64,000 nucleotides of DNA from Lysobacter helvus (GCF_018406645.1 NZ_AP024546.1:2232001-2296000), one strand, 5' to 3'; shown: positions 19,064 through 27,626, numbered from the stretch's first letter. Numbers and translations: made by a program. The notes: generated by a model not told the origin, from the letters alone.

Positions 19064-20364
19064 GTCGCGACGACGGCCTGCTACTGGTCGAGCAGCAGCT
19101 GCTGCATACGGCGCTGGTGCGTCCCTCCTCGGTGTCGGAGATGCCGCTGCAGGCGCGGCACTTCACGACCGAAGCCTTTGCCGAGTTGTGGGAGTACATC
19201 ACCCGCCTCAACCTCGAGGGCAATCCCGCCGACTTCATCGTCATCTGCGAGGCAGCGGAGCGCGATGGGCGCCTTTCGATTCGCGACCTGGCGGTGCGCC
19301 TGGCGTGCGACAGGGACCTCATCGCCTGCAGCTACCCCAGTTATCAATCGAAGCGAGTGGTCGATGGCTGGCGGTGCCGCGAGGCGGGTCGCATCGCCGA
19401 CGACCTGCGAAGCGCCACAGGCCGTCGGGAGGAGGGCGCAGTCGATCGAGCGATCTCCGAGCTCATGGACCTCTTCGCCGACGACCGCGAATGCGAACAC
19501 ACGGCTAAGAGCGCCATGTCCGCGGCGTGGGGCCAGGTGCTGGCGGCTCATGAGGCAGGTGGTGCGTTGGTGGGGGTGCCGACAGGTTTGGCAGGCCTGG
19601 ACGATGCGCTAGGGGGACTACACGACTCAGATCTGATCGTGGTCGGTGCGCGTCCTGCGATGGGCAAGACGGGACTTCTTCTCGGCATGGTGCTCGCCGG
19701 CAGCATCGATCATGCGCGCAATGGCTGCCCCGTTGGATTGATCTCCGCCGAGCAGCCACACGAACAGGTGGGTCTGCGGTGGATGGCGACAGGATCCTCC
19801 GTGTCGGTGGGAAGGCTCCGCACCGCTCGTATCGAGGACCATCAGTGGAGTGGCCTAACAGTAGCCGTCAGGGCTTACAGCGACCGCCCCATCCGCATCT
19901 TCGACCGCAGCTCACCCGACATCGCCGACGTTGCCCGCGTCGCACGTAGGTGGAAGCATCAATTCGGCATTCGCGCACTGTACGTCGACTACCTCCAGAA
20001 ACTGGAGAACGCGTCTATGGCGAAGGCCCCACGACACGAGCGCGTGGGTGCCATCGCGAAGTCTCTGAAGAACCTGGCACGCGAGCTCCGCATCCCGGTC
20101 GTCGCCTTGGCGCAGGTCAGTCGGGAGGTGGAGAAGCGCCCCGATCAACGCCCTCTTATGTCCGATCTGGCTGACAGCTCGGAAATCGAGAAAGAGGCCG
20201 ACCAGATCATGACGCTCTGGCGTGACCTTTCGAATCCCTCCGCCGAGTGCACGCCGGCGGAGATCAACGTTGTGAAGAACCGCCACGGAAACATCGGGCG
20301 GGTTCATTGCCTCTGGCGCGGTGCACAGACGGCATTCGTGGATCCGTCGAGCGAAACCCACTAG
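19060..20364 (+). CDS. DnaB-like replicative helicase
   Basis: The 434-aa product has an N-terminal DnaB helical domain (VEQQLLHTALVRP..., residues 10-110). The RecA-like motor has Walker A GARPAMGKTG near 195-204, Walker B region ALYVDYLQKL near 306-315 and the arginine-rich C-terminal motifs VVALAQVSREVEKRPDQRP and SSEIEKEADQIMTLWRD. Short for chromosomal DnaB (about 460-470), as usual for element-borne helicases. It is coupled to the replication initiator upstream and should load at the element's own origin. Confidence 0.92.
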   Translation: MSRDDGLLLVEQQLLHTALVRPSSVSEMPLQARHFTTEAFAELWEYITRLNLEGNPADFIVICEAAERDGRLSIRDLAVRLACDRDLIACSYPSYQSKRVVDGWRCREAGRIADDLRSATGRREEGAVDRAISELMDLFADDRECEHTAKSAMSAAWGQVLAAHEAGGALVGVPTGLAGLDDALGGLHDSDLIVVGARPAMGKTGLLLGMVLAGSIDHARNGCPVGLISAEQPHEQVGLRWMATGSSVSVGRLRTARIEDHQWSGLTVAVRAYSDRPIRIFDRSSPDIADVARVARRWKHQFGIRALYVDYLQKLENASMAKAPRHERVGAIAKSLKNLARELRIPVVALAQVSREVEKRPDQRPLMSDLADSSEIEKEADQIMTLWRDLSNPSAECTPAEINVVKNRHGNIGRVHCLWRGAQTAFVDPSSETH

Positions 20365-20381
20365 TCATCCAAGGACCCCCA

Positions 20382-20735
20382 ATGCCCACGTCCAAGCAAC
20401 CGCGCCTCGGCGCACACGAACTGAAGTACCTCGCGCAAGAACTGGGTCAGGCAATGCAGGCGCTGAGCCAGCAACACCTGCTACTTCGCGAGGAACTCTT
20501 CCTAGCCGCCAAGGCTGCGCGTAGTGAGAAGTGGACCAAGCGAGACGTGCCCAAGTGCGGCGCCGTCAAGGCAAGTACTGGTGGTCGCTGCGCCACCCCT
20601 CTCCAGCCGGGTCAGTTCCGGTGCGACCTCCACGCCCAGGAGCTGAGCGATCGCCGCAAGTCGAAGGTGAGCAAGGACAAATCGGGTGGGGACGGGGGAG
20701 GAAGCAATGGTGCCCCTGCCATCCCTGTCACCTGA
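20382..20735 (+). CDS. Small zinc-knuckle-like protein
   Basis: The 117-aa hypothetical protein has an N-terminal coiled or helical segment (LKYLAQELGQAMQALSQQHLLLREEL) and a Cys/His cluster CGAVKASTGGRCATPLQPGQFRCDLHA. This spacing resembles the HGGxSTG-type proteins of phages and matches the cluster in the next gene. The tail is Lys/Gly-rich and probably disordered. It starts 17 bases after the helicase stop and overlaps the next gene by 29 bases. Function unknown; a nucleic-acid-binding accessory role in the replication operon is an inference. Confidence 0.7.
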   Translation: MPTSKQPRLGAHELKYLAQELGQAMQALSQQHLLLREELFLAAKAARSEKWTKRDVPKCGAVKASTGGRCATPLQPGQFRCDLHAQELSDRRKSKVSKDKSGGDGGGSNGAPAIPVT

Positions 20736-21120
20736 ACTTGGTAGTGCCTACACGCGCGCACGAATGACTCTGGTGAGGAGGTGGCGAGAAATGGGGGATC
20801 GAGAAGCCGGAAAGGGACCACCTTCGAAGGGTCCAAGGGTGGGAGGTTCGTGCCAGGCCCGGACCACCCAAGGTACCCCCTGCAGGTGGTTGTCTGTCCC
20901 CGGTTACAGGCGCTGTCGGCATCATCACGGCAGGTGTCGAGCACTCACCAAAAGCGGCAAGCCATGTCGTGGCGGCGGCCTCAATGGAACAGGGCGGTGC
21001 AAGTGGCATGGTGGCCTGTCCACCGGGCCCGTGACGACTGAAGGGAAACGGCGAGTCGCATTGAACCTGCCCCGAGTGCGGGATAAGCGTCACCGAGTAG
21101 GAGGTAGGAAGTGGACGTGA
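20707..21120 (+). CDS. HGGxSTG domain protein with two Cys/His knuckles
   Basis: The 137-aa product has two tandem Cys/His units: CQARTTQGTPC...CRHHHG and CRALTKSGKPC...CKWHGG. It continues into LSTGPVTTEGKRR, the HGGxSTG motif found in phage and mobile-element proteins of unknown function, and has a very basic C-terminus. ATG 20707 has a strong GGGGGAGG ribosome site; GTG 20686 in the same frame is an alternative. It overlaps both neighbours, supporting one operon from the initiator gene. The single-knuckle gene upstream may be a diverged relative. Confidence 0.72.
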   Translation: MVPLPSLSPELGSAYTRARMTLVRRWREMGDREAGKGPPSKGPRVGGSCQARTTQGTPCRWLSVPGYRRCRHHHGRCRALTKSGKPCRGGGLNGTGRCKWHGGLSTGPVTTEGKRRVALNLPRVRDKRHRVGGRKWT

Positions 21121-21539
21121 TCCTGCGAGATTCGATCATTAATCGAGCGCGGACAGCGAATAATCTTGTTCGCTCATCATGGCCACATGAGCTTGATGCT
21201 CTTCACGACGCGGAGATCGAACTAGGCTGTTGTCACGAGCTCTTTGAGGTGGATCATCAAAGTGAATCCGTGCGCAGTGATACGAAGGAACCGAAGTCAT
21301 CTGTCGCGCATTTCGAACTGTTCCTGGCGAAAATGCAGTTCCACAATGCGGATGGTGAATCGACTTCGTTAGCGAACCTTACAAACGGGGATCTCTGGCT
21401 GGTTTGGCTTGAGTACAACGCGAACATGGTGCGTTGGGTTTTCGAACATGGCGATCCAGAGCATGAATTCATTTCCACGACACTCCTACGTATGGAGGTG
21501 GCTATGTTGATGGCCTCGCCCATTTGGCGGGTCCAGTAG
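21111..21539 (+). CDS. Hypothetical protein, low-GC
   Basis: The 142-aa acidic protein starts at GTG 21111 behind AGGAGG and overlaps the previous stop. It is Glu/Asp- and Leu-rich, with no signal peptide and no motif I recognise. Base composition drops visibly (near half GC) compared with the preceding gene, suggesting a different origin within the element. It is last in the replication operon. Function unknown. Confidence 0.6.
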   Translation: MDVILRDSIINRARTANNLVRSSWPHELDALHDAEIELGCCHELFEVDHQSESVRSDTKEPKSSVAHFELFLAKMQFHNADGESTSLANLTNGDLWLVWLEYNANMVRWVFEHGDPEHEFISTTLLRMEVAMLMASPIWRVQ

Positions 21540-21687
21540 CGCATGCGCCGCGGGCATACCAACGCGAAAAGGAGTCCTAATCGCTTGCGCGATTGCGTAA
21601 AAGCCAATCCGCTCCTTGGGGGCGCTAGTCCGTTGACGCTCGTTTCAAGAGCCTCAGGCTGGCCACGTCTTCTCGAGGAGCGCCGCG

Positions 21688-21840
21688 ATGAAATTCACCC
21701 TGGAAGGCAAGATTAACCTTCGCGTTTTGATATTGCTGATCCTGATCCTATTTCACTATGAAGGACCGGCAAAAGCATGGCGAATCGCCTTCGTTAGCGT
21801 GTGCTGCCGCGTGGTCACCACGATGCAGGGTTTGGGGTGA
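21688..21840 (+). CDS. Possible 50-aa membrane peptide
   Basis: ATG 21688 follows GAGGAG with seven-base spacing. The 50-residue product has one hydrophobic segment (LRVLILLILILF, residues 11-22), then a short basic tail with a Cys pair. A single-span peptide such as a small toxin or holin-like product is possible. The coding call rests on the ribosome site and hydrophobicity only. Confidence 0.4.
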   Translation: MKFTLEGKINLRVLILLILILFHYEGPAKAWRIAFVSVCCRVVTTMQGLG

Positions 21841-21993
21841 TCCAAGACGGCCCGAGCTCACGACGACGCGACGCCTTCGTTGCTAGCGATTTCGCCCGCA
21901 CGGGAGGCGTGCTAATTGGGTCCTCGCACCGGCGGCTGAAGCCTGTCTGGAAACGTCAGACGTTTGGCGTGTGAGTACTAAGCCGATGCGTCC

Positions 21994-23436
21994 TTAACGC
22001 GACAACGCGCTCGGCCGAGCCAAATGGCCCTGGATCACCAGCACGCAGATCGACACCGCGCCCTTGGCGTGGGTGCGGATGCCCAATAGTGTCTCGGGCG
22101 GCACCGGCGCCGTCTTCTTTTCGCTGCTGTCGAGCACGCACAAGATGGCCGTGCGCTTTGACTTGGCGACGGCATAGCTGGCGGTTTGGGCGAGGAAGGG
22201 GTCACACTGATCCACTGAACTGATAAGGGTGTCGACGGCCTTTAGCTCGATCGGCATACCGTGCAACGACAGATCGGTGATGCCACCGGCGGCATGAGCG
22301 TGCTCGTCCAGATCCGCGCCGATCACCGTTTGGCGACGCAACTCTGCGCGCACGTGCCGTTGAAACGCCGCTTCATCCCATCGTCCTTTAAACTCGGCAT
22401 CCTGTACCGCGCGGCCGGCCAGATTGCATAGCGCCGCGAGCACTATCAGTGCATCGGCCGTTTCTGATTGGGGCACGCCGGGGCGGCGACGCAGCGCGTC
22501 ACGCAGTGTGTACAGTGCTTGGTCCAACCCTGGATAGCCGCAGACCTGCAGCTTGGACGCGTCAGCACCGTCCACAATCAGCGTGCGGTGGCCGACGACG
22601 GCCACCGGTTGATCCCCGCGCTCGGGGATGAACTCGGCGGTGTATTTGAACTCGAAGGGGCGTGCGTGCATGCCCTGAGGCAGCAGCAACGCGGCGCGGC
22701 CGCTCTGCCGCATCGTGTACGGCGCGTCGCCGTCGGGCTTTTGAAACTGAAAGCTGGGGAAGTCGTAGGTCGATTTCGGCTCTACGGAGATAGGCGTCAG
22801 CCGCAATTCGCGCTTGTCTTGCGGCCAGCGCGACACGCGGACTTCGATCTCCAGGTCGTGCACTTCCCGGGCTGCTAGCTGGTGCACTTCCGCGGCCGGC
22901 TGTCCATCGAACTGGAACTTCAAGAACGCGACGGTCAGGTCGACCAATGGTTCTTCTTTGCGCTCCAGTTCCGACTGGACAGCCCAGTCCGGTTTCACCG
23001 GCTGCGCAAAGATCCCGACAGGCAGCGGTACCGCAGTGAGCGCGTGGGCGATGTCGGCGACCTGTTCGATCGATTCCAGAGTCGCCAGACCTGCGACAGC
23101 CGCACGCAACTGCGCCGCGGCATCGCTCTGGTCGTAGTCGTTCAACCAGAGTCGGTAACGCTCGCGGGCGCTGCGCAAATACCTATCGGCGTCTGGCTCG
23201 GCCTCGAGCACGGCCCGGCGCCAATGCGTGAGCATGTCAACGATACGCACGATGCCGCCGAAGGCGTTGTACGCCGTGGCGGCTGCCGCACTCGACACGG
23301 CCGCAGACACCGCGTCGAGGGCCACGGCCAGCGTTTTGAGATCGTGGGGCGGCCACTGCCCATGCGCGATCGCCGCCAAGGCCTCAACGGCCTGCAGTCG
23401 TGGCAGCAAGGACTCAGAAGAAAGGGAATTTTTCAT
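21994..23436 (-). CDS. PD-(D/E)xK nuclease-like protein (candidate defence effector)
   Basis: The 480-aa protein is distal in a two-gene operon. The C-terminal 120 residues carry a PD-(D/E)xK-type signature: Asp388 in GGITDLSLHG, Glu397-x-Lys399 in PIELKA and a QxxxY motif (Gln417, Tyr421 in LAQTASYAVA). An upstream Glu in HVRAELRRQ fits the helix A acid. The N-terminal 350 residues are helical then beta-rich, without a family I recognise. The start overlaps the end of the 851-aa gene by 23 bases, so the two products are made together. Nuclease activity is inferred from motifs; a role in defence is inferred from context in a mobile element. Confidence 0.65.
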   Translation of the reverse strand: MKNSLSSESLLPRLQAVEALAAIAHGQWPPHDLKTLAVALDAVSAAVSSAAAATAYNAFGGIVRIVDMLTHWRRAVLEAEPDADRYLRSARERYRLWLNDYDQSDAAAQLRAAVAGLATLESIEQVADIAHALTAVPLPVGIFAQPVKPDWAVQSELERKEEPLVDLTVAFLKFQFDGQPAAEVHQLAAREVHDLEIEVRVSRWPQDKRELRLTPISVEPKSTYDFPSFQFQKPDGDAPYTMRQSGRAALLLPQGMHARPFEFKYTAEFIPERGDQPVAVVGHRTLIVDGADASKLQVCGYPGLDQALYTLRDALRRRPGVPQSETADALIVLAALCNLAGRAVQDAEFKGRWDEAAFQRHVRAELRRQTVIGADLDEHAHAAGGITDLSLHGMPIELKAVDTLISSVDQCDPFLAQTASYAVAKSKRTAILCVLDSSEKKTAPVPPETLLGIRTHAKGAVSICVLVIQGHLARPSALSR

Positions 23437-25969
23437 CGTTCTTGAACAGTTGCGCCAGCTCTTCGTTGACTTGCATCCATGCCTGGCCCAGCGCCAAGGC
23501 CTCGTCCAGCTTTCCCTCGCTGATCAGGTGTTCGAAGCTGACGCGGCGCTCGAGCTGCTGCGCCTGCAGTCGGCGAGCGCGCTCGCGCACAGTGTCGGGG
23601 AAAGCGGCCACATGCAACGCGGCTACTTGGGTCGCACCCCGCCAGGCGCGGTCACGCGTGAGCAGTTCGACAAACGTGCTGCACAGCTGAGGGTTGCTCG
23701 GGTCCGTTGCCACAGCCTCCAAGATCGCCGGGACATGGGGCGCGCACGCGCCCAAGGGAAGATCCGCCACCAGCTCCAGTGCGTGCTCGAGTTCGTAGTC
23801 TTGTCGGCAGTGGCCGATCCAACCCAGGACTAACGCCGCCCAGCCATCGAGGTGCTGAAACTGTGTGAGGAAGTAGCGGTGCCCGCTGCGCAAGAGCACC
23901 GAGGTCTCCAGCTCCGAGACCAGGGCCACCAGCACTTGGCCTTGCGCCTTGGGCAGTGGGCCCTCGCCGCGGTAGGTCGTTACCTTCGCTTCGATGCACT
24001 CGAGCAGGAACTCGGGGTCGTTTCCCCCGCGGTAGGCGACGATGAGGTTATCTAGGGCGGCGGCAATCAACGGGTTGAAGTGGGCCGGAAGCCGGAGTCG
24101 CCCCAGCGCCTGCACCGCCGCCTTGTGCACGATTACGTAGGGATCGAACAACATCAGGACCAGGCTATCGGCGACTAGGTCCGGGAGATCGGAGAATCGC
24201 TGGCTGCCGATGTCCTTGAGCGCGTCGGCGGCCGCAGCGCGCCCGGCGACTGAGGCCCCTACCATGGTGCTGTACAGATGGGGCAGCATCGTATTCAGTC
24301 CGGTACTTGTCGCGAGCAGCGGCGCGAGCTCCCGTACGACCGCCGCCTCGAACGTGTCGCCGAGCAGGCCGCGCTGGCTCAGAAACGCCTCAAAGCGCGC
24401 CAGCCCGTCGGCATCGGTGAGGGCGCCGTGGATTGCCACCTCAAGCAGCGCGGCGCGCAGGTGCCATAGACGCGTACGGCGGCTGGCCTTCACCATTTCC
24501 GCCAACGGATCGGGCGGCGTCAGCACGCTGGGCTCCTGCTCCGGTGCCTGGAGCTTGGAATCCAGGACCGCGGCCGTGCCCAGCAGCGCGTCCATCGCCA
24601 CTTTCGCGGCCGGGGCGAACGCCCCACTCTGACGTCGGAACGCGCCCAAAACATGCTGGGAGACTTCGTTGTTGTCGGAGGTGACCGACAGCGCAGCCAG
24701 TCGCCGGATCGCCACGACGAATGCTTGTGTGTGAGCGGGGTCGATCACCGATTTCGCGTCACGATCGCGATCCGCATGGCGCAACACGTGTTCGTAGACG
24801 CCTGCCACGCGGCCTTCGCCGTCGTCCGAGGCGCTCTCGAACTGGCGCATCAGCTCGTCATCGGCAAAGTCGGGGCCGGCCAGAAAGGCGTAGGCCAACG
24901 CCACCTGGAGGTCGTGGACGATTTGGCGCAGCTCGGACTCGCGCTCGAACTCGACCAGGACGTCCAGCCGGGATAGATGCGCCGCCAGCGGACGCAGGAA
25001 GGGGCGGATCCAGCGGGTGTTCCGAGCGATGAGCATACCCATCGCCCGGCTGGTCACGCCCACGCGCAGGCGATCGCGGCGGGTGAGTAAGGCGAGCAGA
25101 CCCCGTTCGACAGCCTCCGGAAACCGATCTGCCACCTGCATCAGCGGATTGGGGTCGCAGTCGTCGTAGTGCAGGCGCCCGAACTCCGAGCGGGGCGGCG
25201 ACGCGACGTACGCCAGGCCCATGACCGCTTCGGGGACGTCGGCGGCATCAACGAGGTCCAGTCGCTGCGTCACCGTCGCCGCGGCGAGCTCGAGCGCATA
25301 CCCTTGGCGTAGGCACTTCATCGCGCAGCGCACCAGTCGTCGCTGGTCCGCAGTGTCGGCCAGGACGGTCAGCGCCGCCGCCTCCAGCCAGTGGTCGTCG
25401 CCTTCCAAGACCGAGAACAGGTACTCGGTGAGCGCCGGCACGAGAATTTCTGGCGCTAGGCGGGCGCTCTCGATCAAGCGGGTCGCCGCCTGCTCGTTGC
25501 GTTCGGCGTCGAGCCGATCCAGATCGTCCATGAAGGCTTTTGCAAGCACCGGCAGAGTCGCTCGCAACTCGGCGCGTGCGGCCGCCCGCGCCTGCAGCGC
25601 CGTCTCCTTAACGCGTTGCGCGTCTTCCGCACGCGTCTCCGCGTCCTGACGATCAGCGTCGCGCTGCGCAACCAGCATGGAGAGGTTGGGCAGCGCGACC
25701 GGCACCCGATGCGGACAGCCTACGCAGTTCGCGTCATGGAAGCGCACCGCAGACTCTTCCAGCATCCAAGTCGCCATACCCGAGGCCGACGCAAAATCGC
25801 ACGCCATGGCGTGGTGTCCGATGGGCAGGCCGGTCTGCATCTCGATCATCCCCGTGCCGCCGAACTTCTCGACGCGAGCATGACGGCACCAATTGTGGAT
25901 CAGGCGTTTGGCGTGCTGATTGCGTTCGCCGTCCTGGATCGCGCGCTCGATATCCCGATCCCGACTCAC
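23414..25969 (-). CDS. Large HEAT-like repeat protein with Cys/His N-terminus
   Basis: The 851-aa protein is first in the operon with the nuclease-like gene. GTG 25969 sits behind GGAGCGACGG. Residues 19-87 carry a dense Cys/His set (His25, Cys28, His30, His52, His53, Cys57, His78 and CxxCxH at Cys82, Cys85, His87), probably a zinc site. A coiled coil (about 98-130) follows, then many paired helices rich in Leu/Ala of HEAT or ARM type through the C-terminus (for example VIVHKAAVQALGRLRLPAHFNPLI). No ATPase motif. I do not recognise the family. A scaffold or sensor for the nuclease is a plausible role but is inferred. Confidence 0.65.
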   Translation of the reverse strand: MSRDRDIERAIQDGERNQHAKRLIHNWCRHARVEKFGGTGMIEMQTGLPIGHHAMACDFASASGMATWMLEESAVRFHDANCVGCPHRVPVALPNLSMLVAQRDADRQDAETRAEDAQRVKETALQARAAARAELRATLPVLAKAFMDDLDRLDAERNEQAATRLIESARLAPEILVPALTEYLFSVLEGDDHWLEAAALTVLADTADQRRLVRCAMKCLRQGYALELAAATVTQRLDLVDAADVPEAVMGLAYVASPPRSEFGRLHYDDCDPNPLMQVADRFPEAVERGLLALLTRRDRLRVGVTSRAMGMLIARNTRWIRPFLRPLAAHLSRLDVLVEFERESELRQIVHDLQVALAYAFLAGPDFADDELMRQFESASDDGEGRVAGVYEHVLRHADRDRDAKSVIDPAHTQAFVVAIRRLAALSVTSDNNEVSQHVLGAFRRQSGAFAPAAKVAMDALLGTAAVLDSKLQAPEQEPSVLTPPDPLAEMVKASRRTRLWHLRAALLEVAIHGALTDADGLARFEAFLSQRGLLGDTFEAAVVRELAPLLATSTGLNTMLPHLYSTMVGASVAGRAAAADALKDIGSQRFSDLPDLVADSLVLMLFDPYVIVHKAAVQALGRLRLPAHFNPLIAAALDNLIVAYRGGNDPEFLLECIEAKVTTYRGEGPLPKAQGQVLVALVSELETSVLLRSGHRYFLTQFQHLDGWAALVLGWIGHCRQDYELEHALELVADLPLGACAPHVPAILEAVATDPSNPQLCSTFVELLTRDRAWRGATQVAALHVAAFPDTVRERARRLQAQQLERRVSFEHLISEGKLDEALALGQAWMQVNEELAQLFKNDEKFPFF

Positions 25970-26616
25970 CCGTCGCTCCTGTCACAATTGCGTGTCTCGG
26001 CAGAGTCTACCCGTCGCCTGCACTGGGCTTGGTTAGGCCTTGTTGGCCAGGGTGCTTCACAGGGAGGTAGCGGCCACTGTCTCGGCTTCCCGATCGCCAG
26101 AACTGCGTCCCGTGTTCGCCGCGCCAGCGTGGCACAGGCCCCACACATTGCGGTCAAAGGAAGAAATGCGCCGCGGAGTGTCGAACGCGGACTGGGGTAC
26201 GAACTGCGGTATGCACAGATCCAAGTGCGCACCCGATGCAGGTCACGGTGTCATCCGGCTTGGGGTTTTCGGGCTGCTTGAACATGGTGCCGCTAAGCAA
26301 CGATGCATGCCGCCACGGGATCCCCCTATAAACCGCAACGCGCGGCACAGGGACCAACGCTCAAACCGGCGCCAACGGCCCAAGAATAATTCCCGGTGTA
26401 CCCTAGTCACATGGCTACCGGCTAAGAAGTCGCCCTCACACGCTCCAAGTCTCCATGACGCGGTTCCGGTCCGGATGCTGAATACCCCGCCGACCCCTTC
26501 ACGCCCCCAGCCAACCCCGCCAAGAAGGCTAAGGCCCCGCCAAAGCGCGCCCGGAAGCCATAGATGAGCCGGCGGGGGAGGCGGGTGGCCGGTCCTCACC
26601 ATGCCGTCCGTCACGG
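25970..26616. other. Gene-free gap with decayed repeat
   Basis: About 650 bases between the HEAT-like gene and the toxin-antitoxin operon. Open frames here are short and compositionally unconvincing. It contains the first copy of an imperfect direct repeat at 26341-26450, otherwise nothing recognised. Confidence 0.5.
26341..26450 (+). repeat. Imperfect direct repeat, copy A
   Basis: Matches 29346-29452 with short gaps. Shared blocks include GACCAACG, AACCGG, AATTCCCGGTGTACCC versus ATTATTCCCGGTGTACCC, and GTCACATGGCTACCG. Copy A has a stop codon four codons after the shared ATG, where copy B stays open. Confidence 0.65.
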
Positions 26617-26645
26617 TTGTATATACAAGATCAGCGTATATACAA
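26617..26645 (+). promoter_or_regulatory. Palindromic operator pair of the toxin-antitoxin operon
   Basis: The perfect 12-base palindrome TTGTATATACAA (26617-26628) and a second GTATATAC core (26636-26643) are centred 17 bases apart, just upstream of the toxin gene. This fits cooperative binding of a ribbon-helix-helix antitoxin dimer and also supplies TATA-rich -10 candidates. Autoregulation is inferred. Confidence 0.6.
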
Positions 26646-26677
26646 TCCGCAACCCCGCCATGGAGGCATCCCGGGCA

Positions 26678-26971
26678 ATGCCGCGCATCATCATCTCGGA
26701 GACGATCCGAGCCAAGCTCGCCGCCCTCCACGACGTGGGCGAACCCGAGGTCCACCAGTGCTTCGCCAATCGAACTGGCAACCTTCTTATTGATACCCGG
26801 GAGCAACATAGCGACCCGAAGACGCTTTGGTTTATTGCACCTACCAACAGGGAACGACTGTTGAAGGTGTGTTACGTCCCCGCTGGAGATTATTTCCTGC
26901 GCACTTGTTACCCGCCCGACGAAACGGAACTTGCGATCTACCGCAAGCATGGGAAGCCAACGGACTTTTGA
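26678..26971 (+). CDS. Putative toxin of a two-gene toxin-antitoxin operon
   Basis: The 97-aa product starts MPRIIISETIRAKL and contains VGEPEVHQCFANRTG, LIDTREQHSDPKTLWFIAPTNRERLLKVCY and a C-terminal DETELAIYRKHGK. Small proteins of this pattern occur in proteobacteria paired with CopG/BrnA-like proteins and are often misnamed ADP-ribosyl-dinitrogen reductase hydrolases. The fold resembles BrnT/RelE-like or DUF4258 RNases, but activity is unproven. An ATG at 26660 would add six residues; GGAGG lies 11 bases before 26678. Its TGA overlaps an ATG of the next gene. Confidence 0.7.
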   Translation: MPRIIISETIRAKLAALHDVGEPEVHQCFANRTGNLLIDTREQHSDPKTLWFIAPTNRERLLKVCYVPAGDYFLRTCYPPDETELAIYRKHGKPTDF

Positions 26972-26985
26972 TGAGAGATATATCT

Positions 26986-27354
26986 ATGAACGCTCGCAAC
27001 TTGGACCCCGCCATCACCGAGAAGTGGGAAAACGGCGAACTGGGGCGTAGTGACGAGTTTGTCGCTGTAGCCTCGGAGGGTGAGTCGCTTCAACTCGACT
27101 CAGACCTAGCAATGAAGTTGGTGTCTATTAGGCTGCCGATTCCGCTGATCGACACTCTCAAAACAATCGCAGGCCATTACGGCATTGCGTATCAACCAAT
27201 GATTCGGGACTTGCTTATGCGGTTCGCTAGGTCTGAGATCCATCAGATCGTAAGTGAGCTTGATAGCCAAATGAAGCAAGCTCAGTCGTCAGACGAATCT
27301 AGCCCTCCCGTTGAGGCGTTCATAGAACGAACCCGGATGGCTGCCTGCGGCTAA
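26986..27354 (+). CDS. CopG/BrnA-like antitoxin
   Basis: The 122-aa acidic partner of the preceding gene has an N-terminal segment MNARNLDPAITEKWENGELG. A ribbon-helix-helix-like region (AMKLVSIRLPIPLIDTLKTIAGHYGIAYQPMIRDLLMRFA, about 45-84) should bind the palindromic operators upstream. ATG 26971 in the same frame overlaps the toxin stop and would add five residues; GAGAG lies before 26986. The C-terminal 35 residues and the terminator after it recur as a decayed copy at 34249-34348. Confidence 0.75.
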   Translation: MNARNLDPAITEKWENGELGRSDEFVAVASEGESLQLDSDLAMKLVSIRLPIPLIDTLKTIAGHYGIAYQPMIRDLLMRFARSEIHQIVSELDSQMKQAQSSDESSPPVEAFIERTRMAACG

Positions 27355-27382
27355 TTGAAAAGCCCCGCTTAGCGGGGCTTTT
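27283..27382 (+). repeat. Direct repeat: antitoxin end plus terminator (intact copy)
   Basis: This covers the last 24 codons of the antitoxin and the terminator. It matches 34249-34348 at most positions (for example GACGAATCT, TTGAGGC, CGGATGG versus AGGATGG, CCTGCGGC). Confidence 0.75.
27358..27382 (+). terminator. Intrinsic terminator after antitoxin
   Basis: AAAAGCCCCGC pairs with GCGGGGCTTTT around loop TTA, four bases after the antitoxin stop. It should work in both directions. Confidence 0.9.
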
Positions 27383-27412
27383 CTTATCTGACTCCTCTCG
27401 GTACGTCAGGAA

Positions 27413-27586
27413 CTAGCCGCTGATGCTCTTAAGCGCAAGCTGCGCGCGCGTTCCGCATCGGTGTGGCCCATCCTGGTGCGTGTTCCAGCGGAAGTCGAGC
27501 TCGGTGACGTAGCGCTGCAAGTGCTGCTCGCCGACGTGATGGAACGTGCCGACCAAGCCGCGCTCAAGCAGGCTAAAAGAGGCGAG
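27413..27586 (-). pseudogene. IS1595-family transposase C-terminal remnant
   Basis: The minus-strand frame LASFSLLERGLVGTFHHV...EQHLQRYVTELDFRWNTH matches the end of IS1595 (ISXO2-like) transposases, where the pattern is FFSLLKRGVxGTFHHVSxxHLxRYxxEFxFRxN. Only about 57 residues remain; the rest of the transposase and the terminal repeats are gone. It marks past insertion and deletion at this spot. Confidence 0.7.
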
Positions 27587-27626
27587 TGACGGCTTTCGAC
27601 CCGAAGTGGACATTGGAGCGTCTATT

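Noticed and set aside
26040-26567. Plus-strand frame of 175 codons before the toxin gene
   Set aside because: Composition is Pro/Arg/His-rich and repeat copy A lies within it; no start signal or homology.
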